Below, piece after piece: positions 1 to 6,029 of a stretch of 10,771 nt of DNA. A program made the translations under genes and the position numbers. Under the pieces are notes generated by a model. That model had not been told where the DNA came from, did not search any database, and saw only the letters and a list, made by a program, of their open reading frames with translations. The stretch's first letter is position 1. Every line of letters starts with the position of its first letter. Source of the DNA: Gammaproteobacteria bacterium (GTDB lineage: Bacteria > Pseudomonadota > Gammaproteobacteria > Chromatiales > Chromatiaceae); assembly GCA_015767355.1 (NCBI GenBank), contig JADWMH010000056.1:1-10771 (forward strand), given 5' to 3'.

Positions 1-94
1 CCACGGTCCCCCGTGGGAATCCATACATAGGACGGAAAATTCCAGGGAATCGAGTTATGGATAACAAAGTATGCATTCCCACGCAGGAGCATGG
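1..94. repeat. Inverted pair of a GTGGGAAT-type intergenic repeat, cut by the window edge
   Basis: Positions 1-26 and the reverse complement of 69-94 match at about 21 of 26 bases; both contain CGTGGGAAT followed by CATAC. Each arm also folds on itself: CCACGG (1-6) pairs with CCGTGG (11-16), and TTCCCACG (76-83) pairs with CATGGGAA (90-97) with one mismatch. Similar GTGGGAATGCATAC repeats are widespread between genes of environmental gammaproteobacteria; that is recalled, not searched. The left arm probably continues beyond the window. It lies downstream of ruvB and might act as a transcript end, but there is no clear U-tract. Confidence 0.7.
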
Positions 95-117
95 GAACGA
101 GGGAATAGATTGTCCCT

Positions 118-144
118 TTTCGTGTTTTTCGTGAGTTTCGTGGT
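118..144. repeat. Three tandem 9-bp units, TTTCGTGNN
   Basis: TTTCGTGTT, TTTCGTGAG and TTTCGTGGT follow each other without gaps at 118-126, 127-135 and 136-144. It ends 18 bp before the stop codon of ruvB, on the downstream side. A palindromic AAAAGCTTTT follows at 145-154. CACGAAA-type repeats like this are common between genes in gammaproteobacteria. No function is evident. Confidence 0.75.
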
Positions 145-162
145 AAAAGCTTTTTTCTCCTA

Positions 163-1197
163 TTAGGATAGATGATCCTTGGCAGACTCCTGCTGCTGCG
201 GGGGTTTCAATCCCAGGTAGCGCCATGCCGCATTTGTCGCCATGCGTCCACGCGGCGAGCGCATCAGGAAACCCTGCTGAATCAGGTAGGGCTCGAGCAC
301 ATCCTCGATGGTGCCGCGCTCTTCGCCGATCGCCGCAGCAAGAGAGTCGACACCAACGGGGCCTCCCTCGAATTTTTCGATGATGGCTGACAACAGGCGT
401 CTGTCCATGTGGTCAAAACCATTTTTGTCAACATTGAGCATGACCAGCGCCAGGTCGGCCACTTCAGCATTGATCCTGCCATCTGCCTTGACATCCGCAT
501 AGTCACGCACGCGCCGCAGCAGGCGGTTGGCAATGCGCGGGGTTCCGCGTGAGCGCCGTGCGATCTCGTGTGCTCCAGGTTTGTCCAGACTCAGATTAAG
601 AATCCCGGCAGAACGTTGCACGATATGCGTCAAATCTTCCGTCGAGTAGAACTCCAGCCGCTGCACGATGCCGAAGCGGTCACGCAGCGGCGAGGTAAGC
701 AGCCCCGCCCTGGTAGTAGCTCCCACCAGTGTAAACGGGGGCAGGTCGAGTTTGATGGAGCGCGCCGCAGGACCCTCGCCGATCATGATGTCGATCTGAT
801 AGTCCTCCATTGCCGGGTAGAGCACCTCCTCGACCACCGGACTGAGACGGTGTATCTCATCGATAAAGAGCACGTCGTGGGGTTCGAGATTGGTCAGCAA
901 TGCCGCCAGATCCCCCGCCTTCTCCAGCACGGGGCCTGAAGTCTGGCGCAGACTCGCCTGCATCTCGTTGGCAATGATATGCGCCAGCGTGGTTTTACCA
1001 AGACCGGGAGGGCCGAAGATCAGCACATGGTCCAGCGCCTCGGAACGCCCGCTGGCAGCCTGGATAAAAATATCCATCTGTTCACACACCACCGGCTGGC
1101 CAACGTAGTCCTGCAGTTTTTTAGGGCGAATGGCGCGATCGATGAGCGCCTCTTCACCACCCTCCTGAGGGCTGATCAGTCGTTCAATGTCTGACAT
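163..1197 (-). CDS. ruvB: Holliday junction branch migration ATPase RuvB
   Basis: RuvB is the hexameric AAA+ motor that drives branch migration of Holliday junctions together with RuvA and RuvC in recombinational repair. The 344-residue protein is full length. It has Walker A GPPGLGKTT at residues 62-70, Walker B FIDEIH at 111-116, sensor-1 GATTRAG at 159-165 and the SPLRDRFG segment at 169-176 that holds the arginine finger. The C-terminal winged-helix region follows (RGTPRIANRLLRR near 218-229, then RSPRGR near 313-318). The ATG at 1197 has an AGGA 10 bp upstream. It is usually directly behind ruvA; here a 367-bp repeat-filled gap separates them, so ruvB may need its own promoter. No LexA box of the CTG-N10-CAG type was seen nearby. 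The identification is secure. Confidence 0.98.
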   Translation of the reverse strand: MSDIERLISPQEGGEEALIDRAIRPKKLQDYVGQPVVCEQMDIFIQAASGRSEALDHVLIFGPPGLGKTTLAHIIANEMQASLRQTSGPVLEKAGDLAALLTNLEPHDVLFIDEIHRLSPVVEEVLYPAMEDYQIDIMIGEGPAARSIKLDLPPFTLVGATTRAGLLTSPLRDRFGIVQRLEFYSTEDLTHIVQRSAGILNLSLDKPGAHEIARRSRGTPRIANRLLRRVRDYADVKADGRINAEVADLALVMLNVDKNGFDHMDRRLLSAIIEKFEGGPVGVDSLAAAIGEERGTIEDVLEPYLIQQGFLMRSPRGRMATNAAWRYLGLKPPQQQESAKDHLS

Positions 1198-1271
1198 TCA
1201 GATATTGTCCTGGTCAATTTCTTGAACCTATTTTATTGGAACCGCAGATGAACACGGATGCACACAGATAT

Positions 1272-1300
1272 TTTATAATCTTAATCTGCAACATCGTAAA
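1272..1300 (-). promoter_or_regulatory. Candidate sigma-70 promoter for ruvB inside the repeat island
   Basis: On the minus strand a TTTACG -35 hexamer (1300-1295, 4 of 6 to consensus) is followed by a 17-bp spacer and a TATAAA -10 hexamer (1277-1272, 5 of 6). Initiation near 1265 would give a leader of roughly 70 nt before the ruvB ATG. It lies between the left arm of the outer repeat and the core element. Such matches occur by chance in AT-rich DNA, so this is a candidate only. Confidence 0.4.
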
Positions 1301-1327
1301 TCAATAACCCCGTCTGCTTGATTCTGC

Positions 1328-1501
1328 ATAGGATGTGTTGAGTGAAACGAAGCTTCCGCACTGCCGTACACGGATGTACAAATGCCGTGAGCGCAGGATG
1401 CGCAGGAACGGCCTGCTCTCGCCCCTGACCTACTTCCATGTAGGCCAAGCGCATCGGTTTGGCGCTGATATTGATGCGCCTCGTTCCTCGACACATCCTA
1501 T
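1328..1501 (+). mobile_element. MITE-like element, copy A (174 bp, carrying a 50-bp insert)
   Basis: The ends are a 15-bp terminal inverted repeat, ATAGGATGTGTTGAG at 1328-1342 and the complement of ATAGGATGTGTCGAG at 1487-1501, with one mismatch. Segments 1328-1359 and 1421-1501 match copy B (reverse complement of 3485-3608) at 111 of 113 bases. The middle, 1360-1420, is 50 bp longer than in copy B. Internal hairpins include CCTAC/GTAGG around 1428-1444 and GCGCATC (1450-1456) with GATGCGC. It has no protein-coding capacity of its own. If the ends are taken as GGATGTG...CACATCC, each is bordered by TA, as expected of IS630/mariner-type insertion; that family assignment is inference. Confidence 0.75.
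1363..1412 (+). repeat. 50-bp insert with GCCGT/ACGGC ends inside copy A
   Basis: Copy B lacks exactly 50 bp relative to copy A. The segment 1363-1412 is 50 bp long and starts GCCGT and ends ACGGC, which are inverted complements. Inside are GTACA/TGTAC at 1367-1380 and GCGC-AGGAT-GCGC near 1391-1403, so it would fold strongly. The exact boundaries are uncertain by a few bases because the adjoining 11 bp differ between the copies. It could equally be ancestral sequence deleted from copy B. Confidence 0.6.
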
Positions 1502-1564
1502 TAATTGTTTCCATGCATGGAATTTCTTGAGAAATCAATCTGTGTGCATCTGTGGTTAAAAAAT

Positions 1565-2164
1565 CTATTTCCTGATCAACGACTGCAGGGCTGCGCGAAT
1601 CAGCTCTTCACTGCTGAGCCCTTCGGCTTCGACGGACTTGACCAGGCGGTTTGCCTCTACGGGCCTGTAACCCAGCGCAACCAGCGCGCTGACCGCCTCA
1701 CTCGAGGGAGACTCCTGTACAGCGGCAGGCGCTGCAGCCGATGAAGTCAGCGCTGATCCTGTCACCACCAGCTTGTCTTTCATCTCTATAATCAAGCGCT
1801 GCGCCGTCTTCTTGCCAACCCCCGGGATACGCACCAGCGCGGTGACATCCTCATTTTGGATACAGAGGGAAAACTCTCCCGCATTCATGCCGGAGAGAAT
1901 CGCCAGCGCCATTTTCCCACCGACTCCGCTGATCTTCAGCAAGGTGCGGAACAGCAGGCGCTCCTGCTCCTGATAGAAGGCATAGAGCACATGCGCATCA
2001 TCCCTGATCATCAGATGCGTGAAGAGGATGATGTGCTCTCCGACTGCGGGCAGTTCGTAGAAGGTGGACATCGGCGCTTCAATCTCGTAGCCGACGCCAT
2101 TCACATCCAGCATCAGAAACGGCGGCTGCTTGAGAACAATTTCACCACGCAGACGACCGATCAC
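1565..2164 (-). CDS. ruvA: Holliday junction DNA helicase subunit RuvA
   Basis: RuvA binds the four-way junction as a tetramer and loads RuvB. I place the start at GTG 2164, giving 199 residues that begin with the family's MIGRLRG. An upstream ATG at 2218 would add 18 residues with no counterpart and overlap ruvC more. GGAG lies 7 bp before the GTG, and the GTG shares bases with the ruvC stop (GTGA), so translation is probably coupled. Visible parts are the N-terminal OB fold with the acidic pin D55-D56, two helix-hairpin-helix motifs (ISGVGGKMALAIL at 78-90 and IPGVGKKTAQRLI at 113-125), an Ala/Ser/Pro-rich linker at about 138-154, and the RuvB-binding C-terminal domain (VSALVALGYRPVEANRLV at about 158-175). 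Confidence 0.97.
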   Translation of the reverse strand: MIGRLRGEIVLKQPPFLMLDVNGVGYEIEAPMSTFYELPAVGEHIILFTHLMIRDDAHVLYAFYQEQERLLFRTLLKISGVGGKMALAILSGMNAGEFSLCIQNEDVTALVRIPGVGKKTAQRLIIEMKDKLVVTGSALTSSAAAPAAVQESPSSEAVSALVALGYRPVEANRLVKSVEAEGLSSEELIRAALQSLIRK

Positions 2165-2661
2165 CAGCTGACTCCACGCTTTAGACGCTGTGTCGTCTCT
2201 GACATATGCGCATGACACAGCGCTACTGCCAGGGCATCACCCTGATCTTCGGTGAGCGGCTGGTTGATACTGAGCATCACTCTGACCATATGTCCGACCT
2301 GACCCTTTTCAGCAGTTCCGGTGCCGACCACAGCCTGCTTTACCAGGCGTGGTGTATATTCGGCAACCGATAATTTTGCGACAATCAGCGCACTGATTGC
2401 AGCTCCCCTCGCCTGCCCCAGCTTCAACGCCGAATTGGGGTTTCGCGCCATGAAGACCTGCTCGACTGCAGCTTCCAGCGGATGGTATTCGGCGACAATC
2501 TCCTCGATTCCCTGATAGATGATTCCCAGCCGCTGGCAAAACTCCTCCTTGCCGGTGCGGATGCGGCCGCTGACGACGTGCTGGCTATTGCGTCCGTCGG
2601 AGTCGATGATGCCGTAGCCGGTGTATCTTGAGCCCGGGTCAATGCCGATGATGCGTCGCAT
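2161..2661 (-). CDS. ruvC: Crossover junction endodeoxyribonuclease RuvC
   Basis: RuvC cuts Holliday junctions symmetrically, working with RuvAB. The 166-residue protein is close to the usual 165-175. The four acidic metal-binding positions are present: D8 (in IGIDPGSRYTGYG), E67 (in AAVEQVFMARNPNSA), D139 and D142 (in EDQGDALAVALCHAH). It starts 8 bp after yebC with only a weak ribosome-binding site (GGGA about 11 bp upstream), and its TGA overlaps the ruvA GTG start. The order yebC-ruvC-ruvA-ruvB is the common gammaproteobacterial one. The sequence appears intact with nothing missing from the active site. Confidence 0.98.
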   Translation of the reverse strand: MRRIIGIDPGSRYTGYGIIDSDGRNSQHVVSGRIRTGKEEFCQRLGIIYQGIEEIVAEYHPLEAAVEQVFMARNPNSALKLGQARGAAISALIVAKLSVAEYTPRLVKQAVVGTGTAEKGQVGHMVRVMLSINQPLTEDQGDALAVALCHAHMSETTQRLKRGVSW

Positions 2662-2669
2662 CGTATCGA

Positions 2670-3416
2670 TTATCCCAGGGAGTCCAGAACTTCCTGCGGG
2701 ATATCCGCATTGCTGTAGACCTCCTGGACATCATCCAGATCTTCCAGCAGATCGATCATTTTCAGCATGCTCTCTGCCTCTTTGGCATTCAGAGTTGCCT
2801 CTGTTGAAGCTGTGAATGTGATCTCCGCATGGATGGTTTCCAGCTCATTGACGAGCAATACATCACGCACCGCCTCAAAGTCTTCAGGCGTGGTCATGAC
2901 ATCGACTGAGCCGTCATCATTGGAGATCACATCTTCTGCGCCGGCATCCAGCGCCGCTTCCATGATCGCGTCTTCATCGGCGCCGGTATCAAAACTGATG
3001 ACACCCTGCTTGCTGAAGAGATAGGCAACCGAACCCGCAGTGCCCAGATTGCCGCCGTACTTGGTAAACGCATGGCGCACCTCGGCGGCGGTGCGGTTGC
3101 GATTGTCGGTCATGCAGTCAGCGATAACAGCCGCACCACCGGGGCCGTAACCCTCATAACGAATCTCTTCATAGTTGCCGTCTTCATCACCGCCGGCTCC
3201 CTTCTTTACCGCACGATCGATTGTGTCCTTCGGCATGTTCGTTCCTTTTGCCTTGTCGATGGCAAGGCGCAGGCGCGGATTACTGTCGATATCACCGCCG
3301 CCGGCTCGCGCCGCCACTGTGATCTCCCGGATCACCTTGGTCCAGATTTTGCCGCGCTTCTTGTCGTTCGCGGCTTTCTTGTGCTTGATGTTGGCCCATT
3401 TACTGTGTCCAGCCAT
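2670..3416 (-). CDS. yebC: YebC/PmpR family protein (TACO1-type translation or regulatory factor)
   Basis: This is a full-length 248-residue member of the YebC family. The N-terminal signature MAGHSKWANIKHKKAANDKK opens the protein, followed by RLRLAIDKAKGTNMPKDTI at about 48-66 and EGYGPGGAAVIADCMTDNRNRT at about 88-109. The C-terminal part is strongly acidic. Members have been reported as DNA-binding regulators (PmpR) and, for YebC and mitochondrial TACO1, as ribosome-associated factors that help translate difficult motifs such as polyproline. The sequence does not tell which role applies here. AGAGG lies about 7 bp before the ATG. It is first of the yebC-ruvC-ruvA group, downstream of the repeat copy B, so it may have its own promoter. 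Confidence 0.95.
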   Translation of the reverse strand: MAGHSKWANIKHKKAANDKKRGKIWTKVIREITVAARAGGGDIDSNPRLRLAIDKAKGTNMPKDTIDRAVKKGAGGDEDGNYEEIRYEGYGPGGAAVIADCMTDNRNRTAAEVRHAFTKYGGNLGTAGSVAYLFSKQGVISFDTGADEDAIMEAALDAGAEDVISNDDGSVDVMTTPEDFEAVRDVLLVNELETIHAEITFTASTEATLNAKEAESMLKMIDLLEDLDDVQEVYSNADIPQEVLDSLG

Positions 3417-3458
3417 GCGATGCCTCTTTTTTAATTATGCAGATGAGTGGGTAACCTC

Positions 3459-3643
3459 CAATAATCCAGTGTGCTCAATTCTGTATAGGATGTGTCGAGG
3501 CACGAGGCGCATCAATATCAGCGCCAAACCGATGCGCTTGGCCTACATGGAAGTAGGTCAGGGGCGTGAGCAGGACGCGGAAGCTTCGTTTCACTCAGCA
3601 CATCCTATGAATTGTTGCTATGCACGGACTTTTTGAGATATTA
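3459..3643 (-). mobile_element. MITE-like element, copy B (124-bp core at 3485-3608) plus conserved flanks
   Basis: The core 3485-3608 is bounded by ATAGGATGTGTCGAG (3485-3499) and the complement of ATAGGATGTGCTGAG (3594-3608). Read as its reverse complement it is copy A without the 50-bp insert; 3485-3565 and 3577-3608 match copy A with two mismatches in 113 bases. The flanks behave differently: 3459-3484 aligns directly with 1302-1327 (20 of 26 without gaps), and 3609-3643 aligns directly with 1502-1537 (roughly three quarters identical, one gap). This fills most of the 301-bp ribE-yebC gap. The remainder shows only an imperfect 14-bp palindrome (AGGGGTTAACCTCT, 3674-3687) and no gene. Confidence 0.75.
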
Positions 3644-3717
3644 CATGAGTGGATTCTATCACTCTAAATACGCAGGGGTTAACCTCTATGAAATTAACGG
3701 GAAATCAACCAGTATTC

Positions 3718-4380
3718 TTAAGCGATGAAGCCTGTTTTCTTGAGCAGTGCTTCGTCGATTTCGACTTTTTCACCTGGGATTGCCGCCTTGTCACCCAGCA
3801 GCAGGCGTTCGAGATACCTGGCGATCAGGTCCACCTCCAGGTTGACCTCGGAACCTGCCTGGTAGTTGCCCATGATCGTCTCTTTGAGCGTATGCGGTAC
3901 GATATTGAGTTCGAACCTGGCGCCATCGACAGCATTGACTGTCAAGCTGGTTCCATCGATGCAGATCGACCCTTTGTGGGCAATATAGCGCGCCAGAATA
4001 GCTGGAGTCTCGATCACAAAACGTACAGAACGGCCATCATCACTGCGGCTGATTACCGTGCCGACGCCGTCGACATGACCACTCACAAGGTGTCCGCCCA
4101 GACGCGTTGCCAGGGTCAGCGCTTTTTCCAGGTTGACGGGGCTGCCGGTTTTCAGACCTCCCAGCGAGGTCAGCAGAAGGGTCTCATTGGAGACATCGGC
4201 AGAGAAGCTCTTTGCAGTGAGTTCTACCGCAGTCAGGCAGACGCCATTGACTGCAATGCTGTCGCCCAGCGAGACATCGCCGAGATCAAGCTTGCCCGTG
4301 TTGATCCGCAGGCGCATGTCGCCGCTTCGCGGCTGCATATCAGCGATGGTTCCCTGCGCCTGGATAATACCTGTAAACAT
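3718..4380 (-). CDS. ribE: Riboflavin synthase, alpha chain
   Basis: It converts two molecules of 6,7-dimethyl-8-ribityllumazine into riboflavin and the RibD product, the last step of riboflavin synthesis. The 220-residue protein has the internal duplication of the family. The N-terminal barrel begins MFTGIIQ and carries GDSIAVNGVCLT (39-50). The second barrel begins with GGHLVSGHVDG (95-105) and repeats the motif as GSICIDGTSLTVN (137-149). C48 and H102 correspond to conserved active-site positions. It starts one base after the ribD stop with GGAGAGAG 8 bp before the ATG. The gene is called ribC in E. coli and ribE elsewhere. The usual next genes ribBA and ribH do not follow; a repeat and yebC do. 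Confidence 0.97.
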   Translation of the reverse strand: MFTGIIQAQGTIADMQPRSGDMRLRINTGKLDLGDVSLGDSIAVNGVCLTAVELTAKSFSADVSNETLLLTSLGGLKTGSPVNLEKALTLATRLGGHLVSGHVDGVGTVISRSDDGRSVRFVIETPAILARYIAHKGSICIDGTSLTVNAVDGARFELNIVPHTLKETIMGNYQAGSEVNLEVDLIARYLERLLLGDKAAIPGEKVEIDEALLKKTGFIA

Positions 4381-4381
4381 A

Positions 4382-5500
4382 TCAATCTCTCTCCGGGGTG
4401 AGTGTCAATCTGAAATCGGGGCCAATGCGGCGAACATCTTTGATGCTCAACGGGATGCGCTGCGCCATCTGCTCCAGTCCCGGCAGGTTGAACAGTCCAC
4501 GTGCGCTGTTGCCCATCAGGTGCGGCGCCATGTAGATGACCAGCTCATCGATGATGCCCGCCTGCAGTGCAGCACCGGCAAGCGTCGGACCGGCCTCGAT
4601 CAGCAGTTCATTGATCTGCCGCTGCGCCAGCTGCTCACACAGCAGTGGTAGTGAGACCTGCGGCTCATCGGCATGGATCAGCATTTCTGCTCCCGCCTGC
4701 AGCAGCGCATCGCGGCGCTGTGCATCTTTACTCGTGGTGACAATCAGTGTGGCACTGGAGTCCTGACTCTCCAGAATTTTAGCATCGGCGGGTGTTCGCA
4801 GTGATGAATCGACTATCACCCGCAGCGGTTGGCGGATGTCCGCCGCATCCTCGACGCCAGGCAGATCCTCTGCCTGCAGACGCACCGTCATGGATGGGTC
4901 ATCCGCCAATACAGTGCCGATTCCGGTCACAATGGCTGAACTGCGCGCTCGCAAACGATGCACGTCGCGTCTCGATGCATCCGAGCTGATCCATCTGCTT
5001 TCACCGCTGGCCATTGCGGTGCGACCATCGAGACTCATCGCCAGCTTGCAGCGCACATAGGGTCTGGCAACACTCATGCGCCGGATAAATCCCGGGTTCT
5101 GCGCTTTCGCCTGCGCTTCCATGAGTCCGCTTTCAACAGTCATCCCCGCAGCACGCAGACTGGCCAGTCCCTTCCCGGTAACCAGCGGATTGGGGTCCTG
5201 CATGGCGACAACAACCCGCTCAACTCCCGCATCGATCAATGCATCACTGCATGGCGGGGTGCGGCCATGGTGGCAACAGGGTTCCAGCGTGACATAGGCG
5301 GTGCTGCCCCGGGCATTTTTTCCGGCGTTTCCAAGCGCCACTTTTTCAGCATGGGGCAAACCGGCACGGTAGTGCCACCCCTCGCCAACGGTTTCATCAC
5401 CTTTGACCAGCACGCAGCCGACTCGCGGATTTGGATCGGTCGTATAGAGGCCGCGTTCAGCAAGCTGCAATGCACGCGCCATCCACTTGCGGTCACTCAT
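4382..5500 (-). CDS. ribD: Bifunctional diaminohydroxyphosphoribosylaminopyrimidine deaminase / 5-amino-6-(5-phosphoribosylamino)uracil reductase
   Basis: RibD carries out the second and third steps of the GTP branch of riboflavin synthesis, first deaminating the pyrimidine and then reducing the ribose with NADPH. The 372-residue protein has both domains. The deaminase part (about 1-145) has the zinc-binding and catalytic HAE (50-52) and PCCHHGRTPPC (74-84, zinc ligands C75 and C84). The reductase part (about 146-372) has KLAMSLDGRTAMASGESRWI and, near the end, EAGPTLAGAALQAGIIDEL. Its ATG overlaps the nrdR stop as ATGA (5497-5500), and the region before it has no good ribosome-binding site, so translation probably depends on nrdR. 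ribE follows after one base. Linkage of nrdR to ribD is a common proteobacterial arrangement. Confidence 0.98.
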   Translation of the reverse strand: MSDRKWMARALQLAERGLYTTDPNPRVGCVLVKGDETVGEGWHYRAGLPHAEKVALGNAGKNARGSTAYVTLEPCCHHGRTPPCSDALIDAGVERVVVAMQDPNPLVTGKGLASLRAAGMTVESGLMEAQAKAQNPGFIRRMSVARPYVRCKLAMSLDGRTAMASGESRWISSDASRRDVHRLRARSSAIVTGIGTVLADDPSMTVRLQAEDLPGVEDAADIRQPLRVIVDSSLRTPADAKILESQDSSATLIVTTSKDAQRRDALLQAGAEMLIHADEPQVSLPLLCEQLAQRQINELLIEAGPTLAGAALQAGIIDELVIYMAPHLMGNSARGLFNLPGLEQMAQRIPLSIKDVRRIGPDFRLTLTPERD

Positions 5501-6021
5501 TTTTTCACTTTGGAATCAGACGATGAATCAGATGATAAGTCGTGCTGCCGATCCATCTCATCTGGTCTCCGCAGTGTCTGCAAGCGTTCGATCTCTTCAC
5601 TAAAGGCATTCACATCTTCAAACTTGCGATAGACGGATGCAAAACGCACATAGGCAACCTGGTCGAGATTGCGCAACTCCTCCATCACCAGATCACCAAT
5701 CTCTCTCGATGTGATCTCAGCCTCGCCGCTGGATGAGAGCTTGCGTGTAATACGGAATATCGCCGCGTCGATCTGCTCAGTGGCAACGGCTCTTTTCTCC
5801 AGTGCGCGCGACATTCCTGCACGCAGTTTATGTCCATTGAATGCGACCCTGCTGTCATCCTTCTTGATCACGCGCGGCAGGTTCAGCTCGACTGATTCAT
5901 AGGTGGTAAAGCGTTCATTGCAAGCAGTACATCGACGCCGGCGACGCACCTGGTCACCCTCGCCCGAGAGGCGTGAGTCGATCACCTTGGTCTCCTGTGC
6001 TCCGCAGAATGGACAGCGCAT
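5497..6021 (-). CDS. nrdR: Transcriptional repressor NrdR
   Basis: NrdR represses ribonucleotide reductase operons by sensing ATP and dATP. I place the start at 6021 because the family begins MRCPFCG; an open frame upstream to 6129 lies inside glyA. The zinc ribbon uses C3, C6, C31 and C34 (MRCPFCG and CTACNERF), with an Arg-rich stretch (26-30). The ATP-cone domain follows from about residue 47 (LPRVIKKDDSR onward) to about 138. At 174 residues it is longer than the roughly 150 of E. coli; the excess is a polar tail, DRQHDLSSDSSSDSKVKK, with a duplicated SSDS. The gene begins 8 bp after glyA, probably on the same transcript. No NrdR box was identified here; its targets are expected elsewhere. 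Confidence 0.97.
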   Translation of the reverse strand: MRCPFCGAQETKVIDSRLSGEGDQVRRRRRCTACNERFTTYESVELNLPRVIKKDDSRVAFNGHKLRAGMSRALEKRAVATEQIDAAIFRITRKLSSSGEAEITSREIGDLVMEELRNLDQVAYVRFASVYRKFEDVNAFSEEIERLQTLRRPDEMDRQHDLSSDSSSDSKVKK

Positions 6022-6029
6022 TGTTTCAG

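Larger units (their letters stand above)
1240..1557. repeat. Outer inverted repeat (AACCRCAGATG arms) filling the ruvA-ruvB gap
   Basis: The left arm begins AACCGCAGATG at 1240-1250 and runs to CACACAGAT at 1269. The right arm, read on the minus strand from 1557 to 1538, is AACCACAGATGCACACAGAT. The arms are the same sequence in opposite directions, except that the left arm has one additional 10-bp unit (AACACGGATG). The left arm is a 10-bp tandem array with CAGATG, CGGATG and CAGATA starting at 1245, 1255 and 1265. The arms enclose the ATAGGATGTG element at 1328-1501. No plausible gene lies in this 367-bp gap. Arms of this type recur in many gammaproteobacterial genomes as far as I recall. 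Confidence 0.75.

Noticed and set aside
1..144. CRISPR array
   Set aside because: The repeats are a 9-bp tandem and an inverted pair, with no regular spacers and no cas genes.
1273..1559. Short open frames across the ruvA-ruvB gap
   Set aside because: They run through inverted-repeat DNA and their similarity to other copies reflects the repeat itself.
3434..3461. TTGGAG-16-CATAAT as a yebC promoter
   Set aside because: Transcription would begin at or inside the AGAGG ribosome-binding site, leaving almost no leader.
1198..3716. LexA (SOS) box controlling the ruv genes
   Set aside because: No CTG-N10-CAG match was found upstream of ruvB or yebC when read by eye.
3649..4401. A 250-codon plus-strand open frame opposite ribE
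   Set aside because: It lies wholly across ribE, which has full-length family motifs. The plus-strand translation resembles no family I recognise and has no ribosome-binding site.
4958..5632. A 224-codon plus-strand open frame opposite ribD and nrdR
   Set aside because: It crosses two well-identified genes and is a by-product of their codon usage.
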